NCBI RefSeq assembly: GCF_000973105.1
Contig: NC_015844.1
Location: 1,670,501-1,734,500, forward strand
DNA length: 64,000 bases
From: Zobellia galactanivorans
GTDB lineage: Bacteria; Bacteroidota; Bacteroidia; Flavobacteriales; Flavobacteriaceae
Reading direction: 5' to 3'
The notes below the pieces were generated by a model. That model did no database searches. It worked only from the letters and a program-made list of their open reading frames with translations, and was not told the DNA's origin. Of the stretch, positions 7,929-17,275 are shown in pieces. The first letter of the stretch is position 1, and each line of letters begins with the position of its first letter. A program made the position numbers and the translations under genes.

Positions 7929-9071
7929 ATGTTACGCAAACTTACTTTTTTTGCATTCCTACTATGCGCTAGCCTGAATGCCCAGGTTACCCAAGAGATT
8001 TTCGAATCGTTCAAACTACAAGAACGAAGAGATGTAAAATACTACATTCCAGAAGATTACGACAAAGAAAAAAAATACCCCCTAATCGTGGTACTGGATG
8101 GCGAATACCTGTTCGACCAGGTAGTGGCCAACGCTAAGTTTTACAATAAATTCCACGGTATGCCCGCCAGTATCATTGTAGGTATACAACAAGGCAAGAA
8201 GAGCATTCGCCTTGACGATTGCGCCTATGAACCCGACACCGGACTCCCTTCTGAAAAAGCCAAGAATTTCTTTGAGTTTTTGGGGATGGAAATGATACCC
8301 TTCCTCGACCTCACCTATAGCACAGCCCCGTTCAAAATGATCGTCGGATATGATATTACGGCCAATTTCACCAACTACTGGTTATTTAAAGAGAGTTCCC
8401 TCTTCAACGCCTATATAAACATATCTCCCGACTTGGCCCCCGAAATGGAAACTAGGGTGCCCGCTCGCTTGGCCTCTTTTGACAAACAGATATTCTATCA
8501 GCTAATAGTCGAAACCGAGAAAAACGAAAACACCCCGCGCATTCTTCAAATGGACAAGGCCATTAAGGCCATTGACAAAGAATCGCTCCATTACACTTTT
8601 CTACAATACGAAGGTGCCGACCATATTTCTATAGCCACTTACGGACTAGGAAAAGCATTCGACAACATTTTCGGCATGTTCAAGCCTATTAGTCCAAAAG
8701 AGTATAAAACGCAAATATTGACTTCCGAAGATCCTGCATTTCAATATCTAGAGACCAAGTATCAAAGCATAGAAGATTTATTCGGATTCAAAAAAACAGT
8801 AGACCTTAACGACATCATGGCCATATACGCCGCATGCCGAAAAAAGGAAGACGTAGAATCCTTAAAACCTCTTGCCGATCTTTGTAAAAAAGAGTTTCCG
8901 GAAACCATGATGGGCTTCTATTTTGAGGGTGAATACTACGAGCAGATCGGCGAACCCAAAAAAGCGTTCAAAACCTTTGAAAAGGCCTTTGCCATGGATG
9001 AAATAGATTTCTTGACCAAAGAGATGGCCTTGGAAAAAATCGATGCCTTGAAGGCTGATTTCGGATACTAA
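7929..9071 (+). CDS. Secreted esterase-like alpha/beta-fold protein with altered nucleophile
   Basis: A 380-residue exported protein (signal peptide MLRKLTFFAFLLCASLNAQ). Residues about 30-250 follow the enterochelin-esterase/esterase D fold: YYIPEDYDKEKKYPLIVVLDGEYLF, then a beta-strand leading into the nucleophile elbow. The elbow reads VGYDITANF, with Asp142 where the family has Ser in a G-x-S-x-G motif, although a candidate catalytic His is kept in EGADHISIA. The C-terminal 70 residues are helical with a TPR-like pair (EYYEQIGEPKKAFKTFEKAF). Classical serine hydrolase activity is therefore unlikely, and a binding role or a different mechanism should be considered. It sits 27 bases after the membrane protein, on the same strand. 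Confidence 0.82.
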   Translation: MLRKLTFFAFLLCASLNAQVTQEIFESFKLQERRDVKYYIPEDYDKEKKYPLIVVLDGEYLFDQVVANAKFYNKFHGMPASIIVGIQQGKKSIRLDDCAYEPDTGLPSEKAKNFFEFLGMEMIPFLDLTYSTAPFKMIVGYDITANFTNYWLFKESSLFNAYINISPDLAPEMETRVPARLASFDKQIFYQLIVETEKNENTPRILQMDKAIKAIDKESLHYTFLQYEGADHISIATYGLGKAFDNIFGMFKPISPKEYKTQILTSEDPAFQYLETKYQSIEDLFGFKKTVDLNDIMAIYAACRKKEDVESLKPLADLCKKEFPETMMGFYFEGEYYEQIGEPKKAFKTFEKAFAMDEIDFLTKEMALEKIDALKADFGY

Positions 9072-9140
9072 ATAACAACAAGGTACACCCCGCAAATATC
9101 AAACAAAGTTTTACCTTTAAGGCCAACTTAAAAACTAAGT

Positions 9141-10502
9141 ATGGCCAAAACAAAAACAGCCTTTTTCTGCCAGAACTGCGGCACTCAGTACGCCAAATGG
9201 GTGGGACAATGTTCCGCTTGTAAAGAATGGAATACCGTAGTTGAGGAAGTCATTCAAAAGGAAGAAAAAACAAGCTGGAAGGCAAACACTACAACTGTTT
9301 CAAAAATAGCTAAACCCTTACGTGTCAACGAAATAAGCACGAACAAGGAGCTTCGCCTAAACACTTTTGACCTAGAATTCAACCGTGTTCTTGGAGGGGG
9401 GCTCGTTCCAGGGGCATTGGTTTTACTGGGAGGCGAACCCGGCGTAGGTAAAAGTACTTTGCTTTTGCAGATCGCACTAAAACTTCCGTACAGAACGCTT
9501 TATGTTTCAGGGGAAGAAAGCCAAAAACAAATCAAAATGCGGGCGGATAGGATCCACCCCAATAGCGAAACCTGTTTCATTTTAACAGAAACCAAGACCC
9601 AGAACATTTTCAGGCAAATAGAGGCCACCGAACCCGACATTGTCGTCATCGATTCCATTCAAACCCTTCATTCCGATTATATAGAATCGGCCGCAGGAAG
9701 CATATCGCAGGTACGTGAATGCACCGCTGAACTCATCAAGTTTGCCAAAGAAACCAACACCCCCGTCATTTTAATTGGCCACATTACCAAAGACGGCTCT
9801 ATTGCGGGACCAAAGATCCTGGAACACATGGTCGACACCGTATTGCAGTTTGAAGGTGACCGCAACTACGTATACCGCATTCTTAGGGCCCTGAAGAACC
9901 GCTTCGGGTCAACGGCCGAGCTAGGCATCTACGAAATGCAGGGAGGAGGACTCAGACAGGTCAACAACCCTTCCGAAATATTGATTTCCAAAAACGACGA
10001 AGGATTAAGCGGAACGGCCATAGCCTCCACCGTAGAGGGTATGCGCCCCCTGATGATAGAAATACAAGCCTTGGTGAGTACGGCCGTCTACGGTACGCCT
10101 CAGCGCTCTACCACGGGCTATAACGCCAAACGGCTCAATATGCTATTGGCTGTACTTGAAAAAAGGGCCGGATTCAAATTGGGGGCGAAAGATGTCTTTT
10201 TGAATATTACCGGAGGGATATCTGTAGACGACCCCGCCATAGACCTTGCGGTCATCGCCGCCATACTATCGAGCAACGAGGATATACCCATTGAAAAAGG
10301 GGTGTGCTTTGCTGCGGAAGTAGGACTTGCAGGCGAGATACGGCCCGTACAACGGGTCAACCAACGGATTTCGGAAGCGGAAAAACTTGGCTTCACATCA
10401 ATTTATGTCTCCAAGAATAACAAAATCACCCTGAAAAACACGAAAATCGAAATCCATCTCGTTTCAAAAATCGAAGACATGGTCAGCGCTTTGTTCGGCT
10501 AA
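9141..10502 (+). CDS. radA: DNA repair protein RadA
   Basis: A hexameric DnaB-like/RecA-like ATPase that drives branch migration in homologous recombination. The 453-residue protein has all family parts: an N-terminal C4 zinc finger (Cys10, Cys13, Cys24, Cys27), Walker A GGEPGVGKST (97-106), the RadA-specific KNRFGS motif (252-257), and a C-terminal Lon-protease-like domain (from about 275 with GMRPLMIEIQALV to the end) that lacks proteolytic activity in this family. It is the last plus-strand gene of the cluster, convergent with the minus-strand genes that follow. Confidence 0.98.
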   Translation: MAKTKTAFFCQNCGTQYAKWVGQCSACKEWNTVVEEVIQKEEKTSWKANTTTVSKIAKPLRVNEISTNKELRLNTFDLEFNRVLGGGLVPGALVLLGGEPGVGKSTLLLQIALKLPYRTLYVSGEESQKQIKMRADRIHPNSETCFILTETKTQNIFRQIEATEPDIVVIDSIQTLHSDYIESAAGSISQVRECTAELIKFAKETNTPVILIGHITKDGSIAGPKILEHMVDTVLQFEGDRNYVYRILRALKNRFGSTAELGIYEMQGGGLRQVNNPSEILISKNDEGLSGTAIASTVEGMRPLMIEIQALVSTAVYGTPQRSTTGYNAKRLNMLLAVLEKRAGFKLGAKDVFLNITGGISVDDPAIDLAVIAAILSSNEDIPIEKGVCFAAEVGLAGEIRPVQRVNQRISEAEKLGFTSIYVSKNNKITLKNTKIEIHLVSKIEDMVSALFG

Positions 10503-10522
10503 TCCCGAAACTATATCTTCCT

Positions 10523-10621
10523 CTATCGCTTATCGCGGAGTATACGGGCAGTAACCAAGATAATCAAGATTACCGCAACGATTACGATCAATTGCCCGAG
10601 GCCTACTTTTAAAAAAAACAT
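10523..10621 (-). CDS. Possible 32-residue single-pass membrane protein
   Basis: A very small ORF coding for MFFLKVGLGQLIVIVAVILI and then an ILVTAR...KR tail: one hydrophobic helix of about 20 residues followed by a basic C-terminus (RILRDKR), which suits an inner-membrane microprotein with its tail in the cytoplasm. It starts 9 bases after the aldo/keto reductase stop on the same strand, so it may be translated from that mRNA. I do not recognise a family; there is faint likeness to the start of TatA-type proteins but no FG-x-x-K-x-P hinge. Codon-level conservation in relatives would decide whether it is real. Confidence 0.4.
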   Translation of the reverse strand: MFFLKVGLGQLIVIVAVILIILVTARILRDKR

Positions 10622-10630
10622 AATTACGGT

Positions 10631-11671
10631 TTAGGGTGCCGGATTGGGTATGGCGTTATGTATTTCATCTATGCCCTTGAGCACCTCTTCACTTAGGGTC
10701 AAGTCTATACTTGCTATATTTTGGTCTAACTGCTCTATTGAGGTAGCACCGATGATGGTACTGGTAACGAACGGTCGTGTATTTACAAAAGCCAAAGCCA
10801 TTTGTGCCATTGAGAGCCCGTGTTCTTGGGCCAGTTTATGATATTTTTCAGTGGCCCTTACCGCCTGCTCGCTACTATACCGCTTATAATTGGGGAACAA
10901 GGTAATTCTTGCCGTGGCCGGCTGCATACCTCCCAAATATTTTCCTGACAAGGTACCAAAACCCAAAGGGGAATAAGCCAAAAGTCCGACTTTCTCGCGA
11001 ATGGATATTTCCGACAGTCCCACTTCGAATTGACGGTTCAACAGGCTATAGGGGTTTTGAATGGTAATCGCCCTAGGCAAACTGGCATGCACCTTGCTTT
11101 CGGTTAAAAAACGCATGGTTCCCCATGGCGTTTCGTTCGAAATCCCGACCTGCCTGATCTTTCCTTCGCGTATCAAATCTCGCAAGGTCTCAAGAACTTG
11201 GTGAATGTTATCTTCCCAATGGTCGGAAACATCGTGCGTATACCCTCTTTTTCCAAAGTAATTGGTATTCCTTTCCGGCCAATGCAGTTGATAAAGGTCG
11301 ATATAATCGGTCTGAAGACGCTCTAAACTGGCATCGACCGCACTACGGATGGAGTCAGGTGTAAAGCCTGTGGTTCTGATAAATTTCGTAAAATCGGCCT
11401 TTCCGGCAATTTTGGTTCCTAAAATCACCTTATCGCGATTGCCATTTTTCTTAAACCAGGTACCGATGATCTTTTCGGTATCGGAATGACGGTCTGGGTG
11501 CGCAGGAACCGGGTACAATTCGGCCGTATCAAAAAAATTGACCCCTTTATCCAAGGCAAAATCCATCTGCTCATGACCTTCCGCTTCCGTATTCTGGTTG
11601 CCCCAGGTCATAGTGCCGAGACAAATTTTACTGACCTCAATATCGGTGTGGGGCAAAGTAGTATATTCCAT
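10631..11671 (-). CDS. tas: NADP-dependent aldo/keto reductase, Tas family
   Basis: A 346-residue TIM-barrel oxidoreductase closely resembling E. coli Tas along its whole length, from MEYTTLPHTDIEVSKICLGTM to the -NPAP C-terminus. The catalytic tetrad is visible: Asp and Tyr in NFFDTAELYPVP, Lys in ILGTKIAG and His in YQLHWPERN. The NADP-binding C-terminal part is seen in STIIGATSIEQL. Members reduce various aldehydes and ketones; the physiological substrate is not known. It lies between exonuclease III and a tiny membrane ORF on the same strand. Confidence 0.93.
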   Translation of the reverse strand: MEYTTLPHTDIEVSKICLGTMTWGNQNTEAEGHEQMDFALDKGVNFFDTAELYPVPAHPDRHSDTEKIIGTWFKKNGNRDKVILGTKIAGKADFTKFIRTTGFTPDSIRSAVDASLERLQTDYIDLYQLHWPERNTNYFGKRGYTHDVSDHWEDNIHQVLETLRDLIREGKIRQVGISNETPWGTMRFLTESKVHASLPRAITIQNPYSLLNRQFEVGLSEISIREKVGLLAYSPLGFGTLSGKYLGGMQPATARITLFPNYKRYSSEQAVRATEKYHKLAQEHGLSMAQMALAFVNTRPFVTSTIIGATSIEQLDQNIASIDLTLSEEVLKGIDEIHNAIPNPAP

Positions 11672-11801
11672 GTATTCTTTGGGGTATTGATTGAAAAAGT
11701 CTCAAATTTAAGCAATTCATAGGTTAGCAAACAAAGCGAATCGCATGTTTCCGAAAATTCGAATACACACAGTCTTCCTTAGTAGACCTAAAAGCCCCCC
11801 A

Positions 11802-12569
11802 TCAGGGCGTTTCCACCTCGACCAAAATGGGGCAATGATCACTGTGTTTTGCCTCTGAAAGTATCACGGAGCGCTTTAGCCTATCTTTCAAAGGTTCGGC
11901 CACCATTCCGTAATCTAACCTCCACCCTTTATTGTTGTTCCTCGCATTGGCGCGGTAACTCCACCAGGTATAATTATCGGGTTCCTTATTAAAATGACGA
12001 AAACTGTCGATAAAACCGCTATCCATAAAATTACCGATCCACTCACGCTCGACTGGCAAAAAGCCCGAAACATTCTTATTGCGCACCGGATCATGAATGT
12101 CTATGGCCTGATGACAGACATTATAATCACCCAAAACAATAAGGTTCGGGTGGGTCTTTCTAAGTTCATCGGTATATTTCCGAAAGTCGGCCATATACAT
12201 GAGTTTATGTTCCAAACGCGCCAAGTTGGTCCCCGAGGGCAAATACATGCTCATGATGGATATATCCCCAAAATCGGCCCTGATATTGCGCCCCTCAAAA
12301 TCCATATAATCGATACCTGTCCCTTTCTGAACCGCATCAGGCTGTTTCTTTGATAAAATCGCAGTACCACTATAACCTTTTTTCTGGGCACTGAACCAGT
12401 AGTTATTACTATAGCCCGCCTCCTCAAAAAGCGAAAGGTCCAATTGTTCTTCCATGGCCTTGATTTCCTGTAGACAGACTACATCGGGATCTACGGCTTG
12501 CAGCCAATCTAAAAAACCTTTGTTCAATGCGGCTCGAATGCCATTTACGTTATAAGAAATTATTTTCAC
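11802..12569 (-). CDS. xth: Exodeoxyribonuclease III
   Basis: AP endonuclease and 3'-5' exonuclease of base excision repair. It has the EEP-family metal and catalytic motifs: SYNVNGIRAA (Asn), CLQEIKA (Glu), GDYNV (Asp/Asn), and SDHCPILVEV (Asp/His) near the end. A GTG at 12569 (VKIISYNVNG) gives 255 residues, the usual length, and is preferred to an upstream TTG that would add 12 residues and run into the promoter of the divergent TonB receptor. Confidence 0.94.
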   Translation of the reverse strand: MKIISYNVNGIRAALNKGFLDWLQAVDPDVVCLQEIKAMEEQLDLSLFEEAGYSNNYWFSAQKKGYSGTAILSKKQPDAVQKGTGIDYMDFEGRNIRADFGDISIMSMYLPSGTNLARLEHKLMYMADFRKYTDELRKTHPNLIVLGDYNVCHQAIDIHDPVRNKNVSGFLPVEREWIGNFMDSGFIDSFRHFNKEPDNYTWWSYRANARNNNKGWRLDYGMVAEPLKDRLKRSVILSEAKHSDHCPILVEVETP

Positions 12570-12655
12570 AGGTATGCTTTTTACGAAAATACACATTGTT
12601 GACAAAGATGGCCGCTAAGTTTCCTATTTTTACTTTTCCCACAACAAAAGCCTTT

Positions 12656-14737
12656 ATGAAGCATCTCTTTTTTGTTTTCCTTTCCTTCCTTTTACCTCTT
12701 CATATTCACGCACAAGACGACGTTCAAAAAGACCGTGTTACGATACTTGATGAAATTGTACTGACCGATACCCTCACCGTCAAGAACGCCACAGGCATAG
12801 TAGCCTCCAGCTTGATCGGACCAAAAACCTTTCAAAATTACAGTCCGGTAGACATGGTGTCGGCCATCAATCAAATTCCCGGGGTCTTTGTTCTTTCCGG
12901 AGCCCTCAATACCAATAGGATTACTATTAGGGGCATTGGCGCCCGCTCACAATTCGGTACGGACAAGCTACACCTCTACTACAACGATATTCCCATTACC
13001 AATGGCACAGGAGCCTCTACCATTGAAGCCTACGACCTTGAAAACCTAGAGGCCATTGAAGTTATAAAAGGGCCCAAGGGCACGGCTTATGGCGCAGGGC
13101 TTGGAGGTGCCATCATACTTGTTTCCGAAGAAAGCGACGCCGATATCACTTTCTTGAACAACAAACTTACCGTGGGCTCTTACGGACTTCTAAAAGACAA
13201 CCTCAAATTTTCACATACCGATTCCAAACTTTCCCTTCAGTTACAATATGGACATATGGAAAACGATGGCTATCGTGAAAACAATGCCTTCGAAAGAGAC
13301 GGTATCCTTTTAAACGCTTCCTATAAAATCAAACCGAACCAAAAGATTTCCGTCTTACTGAACCATATCGATTATTCCGCCGAAATTCCAAGTTCATTGG
13401 GCCAAACGGCCTTTGAAACAAATCCCAAACAAGCCGATTTCACTTGGAATGCCGCCCAAGGCTACGAAGCCAACAAATACACCTTGGCAGGCCTGTCGTA
13501 CACCCATGACCTCAGCCCCCATCTCAAAAACAGTACTAGCATCTTCTACACCTATCTCGACCACTACGAACCCAGACCGTTCAATATTCTAGATGAAATT
13601 ACGAACGGCTATGGTTTCAGAACCCGATTTTATGGAACATTCGACCTCCTTCGGCGCCCAGCCGAATACACTTTTGGAGGAGAGCTTTACAAAGATGAAT
13701 ACCAGTGGGCCACAATTGAAAATTTATACGAGGAAAACAACGGTAAGGGAAGCCTAGAAGGAAGCCGCATTAGCGACAACAAAGAGTTCAGAAGGCAATT
13801 CAACGTATTCGGAACGCTCACACTGGCCCTTTCGGAAGCTTTTAAGGCCCAATTCGGCCTGAATATCAACAAGACCCATTACGATTTTCGCGATAAGTTC
13901 AACCTAGGAAGCCAAAACAAAAGTGCAAAACGAGATTTCAATACCATTGCCCTCCCTAACCTAAACCTAAACTATCGCCTCCCCTCAGGCTTAAATATAT
14001 TTGCCAATATAAGTAAAGGGTTCTCGAACCCCAGTTTAGAAAAATCACTGACCCCGGATGGAGTTATCAACCCAGATATTGCCCAAGAGACGGGTACAAA
14101 CTATGAAGTGGGCGGAGATACTTATTTCTTAAAAAAGAAACTCTACATCAATATAGCCCTCTACCGTATGAACATAAAAAACTTATTGGTAGACCAACGC
14201 ATTGGCGAAGACCAATATATTGGAAAAAATGCCGGAAGTACCCGACACCAAGGTATCGACACAGAGTTGAACTACACCATAGAACTAGGTCGCCAGATAC
14301 GTCTACGCCCATTTTTCAACTATACGCTCAGCGATTTTAGTTTTATGGAATTCATTGACGGCGACAATGATTATTCGGGAAACCCCTTGACCGGCGTACC
14401 AAAACACCGAATTAGTTCTGGCTTGCAAATTCAGCTCAAGAACGGCTTCTTCTGGAACACGACCTACCAGTATGTGGATAAAATTTCATTGACGGACGCC
14501 AACACCCTATACAGTGCCCCTTTTCAACTAGCACATATGAAAATAGGCTATAGAAGGCAGCTTTCAGACCGTTTGGACCTAGGCCTAAACTTGGGCGTGA
14601 ACAATATCTTCGATACCGCATATGCCCAATCGGTACTTATAAACGCTACCGGTTTTGGAGGAAGGGAGCCCCGATACTTCTACCCTGGAAACGGAAGAAA
14701 TTGGTACGGGGGCCTTAACCTTAAGCTGAAACTCTAG
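12656..14737 (+). CDS. TonB-dependent siderophore/metal-type receptor
   Basis: A 693-residue outer-membrane receptor starting MKHLFFVFLSFLLPLHIHAQ (signal peptide). It lacks the carboxypeptidase-like N-terminal domain of the other receptors here and goes almost straight into the plug (about 45-170: NYSPVDMVSAINQIPGVFVL, ITIRGIGARSQFGTDKLHLY, VIKGPKGTAYGAGLGGAIIL). The rest is a 22-strand barrel ending in an alternating aromatic strand. This compact build is typical of FecA/iron-chelate receptors rather than SusC sugar receptors, but the ligand is not determinable. The frame is open 43 codons upstream; the signal peptide fixes the ATG at 12656. It overlaps the convergent glycyl-tRNA synthetase gene by 4 bases. 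Confidence 0.9.
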   Translation: MKHLFFVFLSFLLPLHIHAQDDVQKDRVTILDEIVLTDTLTVKNATGIVASSLIGPKTFQNYSPVDMVSAINQIPGVFVLSGALNTNRITIRGIGARSQFGTDKLHLYYNDIPITNGTGASTIEAYDLENLEAIEVIKGPKGTAYGAGLGGAIILVSEESDADITFLNNKLTVGSYGLLKDNLKFSHTDSKLSLQLQYGHMENDGYRENNAFERDGILLNASYKIKPNQKISVLLNHIDYSAEIPSSLGQTAFETNPKQADFTWNAAQGYEANKYTLAGLSYTHDLSPHLKNSTSIFYTYLDHYEPRPFNILDEITNGYGFRTRFYGTFDLLRRPAEYTFGGELYKDEYQWATIENLYEENNGKGSLEGSRISDNKEFRRQFNVFGTLTLALSEAFKAQFGLNINKTHYDFRDKFNLGSQNKSAKRDFNTIALPNLNLNYRLPSGLNIFANISKGFSNPSLEKSLTPDGVINPDIAQETGTNYEVGGDTYFLKKKLYINIALYRMNIKNLLVDQRIGEDQYIGKNAGSTRHQGIDTELNYTIELGRQIRLRPFFNYTLSDFSFMEFIDGDNDYSGNPLTGVPKHRISSGLQIQLKNGFFWNTTYQYVDKISLTDANTLYSAPFQLAHMKIGYRRQLSDRLDLGLNLGVNNIFDTAYAQSVLINATGFGGREPRYFYPGNGRNWYGGLNLKLKL

Positions 14738-16284
14738 AGTTTCTGCATTTTCATAAGCCAGGTCTTCATATCTACGGCTTTATGAATAATTTCTTTTAAG
14801 CTAGAAATGGACACACGTTCTTGTTCCATAGAATCACGATGACGAATGGTAACCGTTCGGTCTTCCAAGGTCTGGTGATCGACGGTAATACAAAAAGGAG
14901 TACCATTGGCATCTTGTCTCCTATAACGACGTCCTACCGCATCCTTTTCATCGTAAGTGACGTTAAAATCCCATTTCAGGTCTTCAATAATTTCGTGGGC
15001 CACTTCGGGAAGACCATCTTTTTTTACCAATGGCAAGATAGCCGCTTTGGTCGGTGCCAAGACCGCAGGAAGCTTAAGTACGGTTCTAGTTGATCCGTTC
15101 TCGAGTTCTTCCTCGACCAAAGAGTTTGAAAAGACCGCCAAGAACATACGATCAAGACCTATGGAAGTCTCTAGCACATAAGGCACATAGCTTTCCCTTG
15201 TTTCCGGGTCAAAATACTGAAGTTTCTTTCCTGAGAATTTCTCATGGCTAGACAAGTCGAAATCGGTTCGTGAGTGAATTCCCTCCAGTTCTTTGAACCC
15301 GAATGGAAAACGGAATTCTATATCTGCAGCGGCATCGGCGTAGTGGGCCAATTTTTCGTGATCGTGAAAACGATAGTTATCTTCACCAAGACCTAATGAA
15401 AGGTGCCACTTCATTCTATTCTCCTTCCACTTTTCGTACCACTCTTGCTGCGTACCCGGTTTAATGAAATATTGCATTTCCATTTGTTCAAATTCACGCA
15501 TGCGGAATATAAACTGACGGGCAACAATTTCGTTTCGGAAGGCTTTTCCGGTTTGTGCGATTCCAAAAGGAATTTTCATCCGTCCGGTTTTCTGAACGTT
15601 CAAAAAGTTGACAAAAATACCCTGTGCGGTTTCGGGGCGAAGGTACAGATCCATGGCGCTGTCTGCCGTTGCCCCTAATTTTGTACCGAACATAAGGTTA
15701 AACTGTTTTACCTCGGTCCAGTTCTTTGAACCTGACATAGGGCAGGCAATATCCAATTCCTCTATCAACTTCTTAACATCGGCAAGGTCTTCGTTTTCGA
15801 GAGACCTGCCCAATCTTTTCAAAATGGCAGTGGCCTGCTCTTGGTAATCGACTACCCTTTGGTTGGTAGCCAAAAACTGTTCCTTGTCAAACTTATCGCC
15901 AAAGCGTTTGGCCGCCTTAGCCACCTCTTTTTCTATTTTGGCCTCGATTTTTGCCACATGGTCTTCAACCAATACATCGGCACGATACCTTTTTTTGGAG
16001 TCTTTGTTATCGATCAATGGGTCGTTGAAAGCATCAACGTGTCCTGAAGCCTTCCAAGTAGTGGGGTGCATAAATATGGCCGCATCGATCCCGACAATAT
16101 TGTCGTTGAGCTGAACCATGGCTTTCCACCAATACTCCCTTATATTTTTTTTGAGTTCCGCACCGTTTTGTGCGTAATCGTAAACGGCACTAAGTCCGTC
16201 GTAAATCTCACTTGATTGAAATACGTACCCATACTCCTTTGCATGGGATATTACTTTCTTAAAATCGTCTTCTTGTTTTGCCAT
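14734..16284 (-). CDS. glyS: Glycine-tRNA ligase (single-chain, alpha2 type)
   Basis: Charges tRNA-Gly. At 516 residues it is the one-polypeptide homodimeric class II enzyme of the archaeal/eukaryal kind that Bacteroidota use, not the GlyQ/GlyS tetramer. Class II landmarks are YLRPETAQGIFVNF, the motif 2 region FRNEIVARQFIFRMREFEQMEM split around the Arg, and motif 3 near the end (TSIGLDRMFLAV), followed by the anticodon-binding domain (about 395-510, PTKAAILPL). It is the last gene before a convergent TonB receptor. Confidence 0.97.
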   Translation of the reverse strand: MAKQEDDFKKVISHAKEYGYVFQSSEIYDGLSAVYDYAQNGAELKKNIREYWWKAMVQLNDNIVGIDAAIFMHPTTWKASGHVDAFNDPLIDNKDSKKRYRADVLVEDHVAKIEAKIEKEVAKAAKRFGDKFDKEQFLATNQRVVDYQEQATAILKRLGRSLENEDLADVKKLIEELDIACPMSGSKNWTEVKQFNLMFGTKLGATADSAMDLYLRPETAQGIFVNFLNVQKTGRMKIPFGIAQTGKAFRNEIVARQFIFRMREFEQMEMQYFIKPGTQQEWYEKWKENRMKWHLSLGLGEDNYRFHDHEKLAHYADAAADIEFRFPFGFKELEGIHSRTDFDLSSHEKFSGKKLQYFDPETRESYVPYVLETSIGLDRMFLAVFSNSLVEEELENGSTRTVLKLPAVLAPTKAAILPLVKKDGLPEVAHEIIEDLKWDFNVTYDEKDAVGRRYRRQDANGTPFCITVDHQTLEDRTVTIRHRDSMEQERVSISSLKEIIHKAVDMKTWLMKMQKL

Positions 16285-16321
16285 GCGGCAAAAATAGGAT
16301 ATTAGCCCAATGTCAGAAAAT

Positions 16322-17218
16322 TTATTTTAGCTCAAATTCGGATGAAGTGAGGAGTTTTTGATTTTCAAAAATATTCAGCCTATAGACCCCTTCCTTCAGA
16401 GAGCCTTGAGGAAGCGTAATAAAGTCGCAAATATTGGTCTCTTCGCCACTGAATAAAAACTGCACCCTCTTGCTGTAAATGTTTCCGTTGACCGAAATGG
16501 TATTGGCATTATCTTCCAGTACGCGCATATTGGGATCCAAAAACTGGAAATAGATGACTTTTTCCGAATTAGGCTCATTGCCATCGGGCGCTACAGTAAC
16601 GCAGCCGCGTAATTTTTCGATCAAGGAGGCCTTGTTGGTCTTTATGGGTTTGCCCGAACGCAAGCGAAAACCGCTTCCTTCGGGATTGTTCAAGGCCAAA
16701 TATCGCTTCGCCTTAAGTTCTTTGTTCAGTTCGGTTATTTTTTTGCGCTGCATGGCCTCGGCCTCGGCCAAAGAACTGCTCTTTCCGCGCAGTAACTCTA
16801 TCTGTTTTTTGGTTTCTTGATACTTCTCGGACAACACCATGTTGTTATATTTCAAGAAGTTGTTCTTTAACTTCAGGCTATCGTTCTTGGCCTCTAAGCG
16901 CCTAAGTTCGCTTTTGTACTCCCTTAGCTTCTCTACCGTAAAGTTTAACCTCCCAACAGAATCCAACAATTGTTGCACCCTATATTTAGAGCTTTCCAGT
17001 TCTATTTCGTTGACCTCGTTAAGTGCCGAAAGCCGATCTACGTCGGTCTTCATTAAGGTCAAATCTTTTACAAGCAGTTCCTTTTCTTGCTCCAAAAAGG
17101 CAATTTGACTTCTTGATTGGGCATAGCTGTAATAAAAGGCTATCAAAATGCCTATTATAACGGCAACCAATGCAGTAAGTATTATTTTATAGTTGAATTT
17201 AGTATCTTGAACGTCCAT
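16322..17218 (-). CDS. Membrane-anchored coiled-coil protein
   Basis: A 298-residue protein with a short cytoplasmic N-terminus, one membrane helix (about 10-32, IILTALVAVIIGILIAFYYS), a long coiled coil (about 40-170, rich in Leu/Glu/Lys with heptad spacing) and a compact C-terminal beta domain (about 190-298) containing two Cys (CVTV, NICDF). Homologues in flavobacteria are often labelled 'chromosome partitioning protein ParA', but no Walker motif is present, so that label is not supported. The likely topology puts the coiled coil and the C-terminal domain in the periplasm. Its 5' end is divergent from comF, whose start lies 57 bases away. Confidence 0.8.
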   Translation of the reverse strand: MDVQDTKFNYKIILTALVAVIIGILIAFYYSYAQSRSQIAFLEQEKELLVKDLTLMKTDVDRLSALNEVNEIELESSKYRVQQLLDSVGRLNFTVEKLREYKSELRRLEAKNDSLKLKNNFLKYNNMVLSEKYQETKKQIELLRGKSSSLAEAEAMQRKKITELNKELKAKRYLALNNPEGSGFRLRSGKPIKTNKASLIEKLRGCVTVAPDGNEPNSEKVIYFQFLDPNMRVLEDNANTISVNGNIYSKRVQFLFSGEETNICDFITLPQGSLKEGVYRLNIFENQKLLTSSEFELK

Positions 17219-17275
17219 TGGGGCGTGTTGGGCTTTTATGGTAAGCTTGGTTTGGCTAAGAAATTGAAGTTTAAA

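Noticed and set aside
16322-17218. ParA-type chromosome partition protein
   Set aside because: No Walker A/B motif is present; the protein is a membrane-anchored coiled coil.
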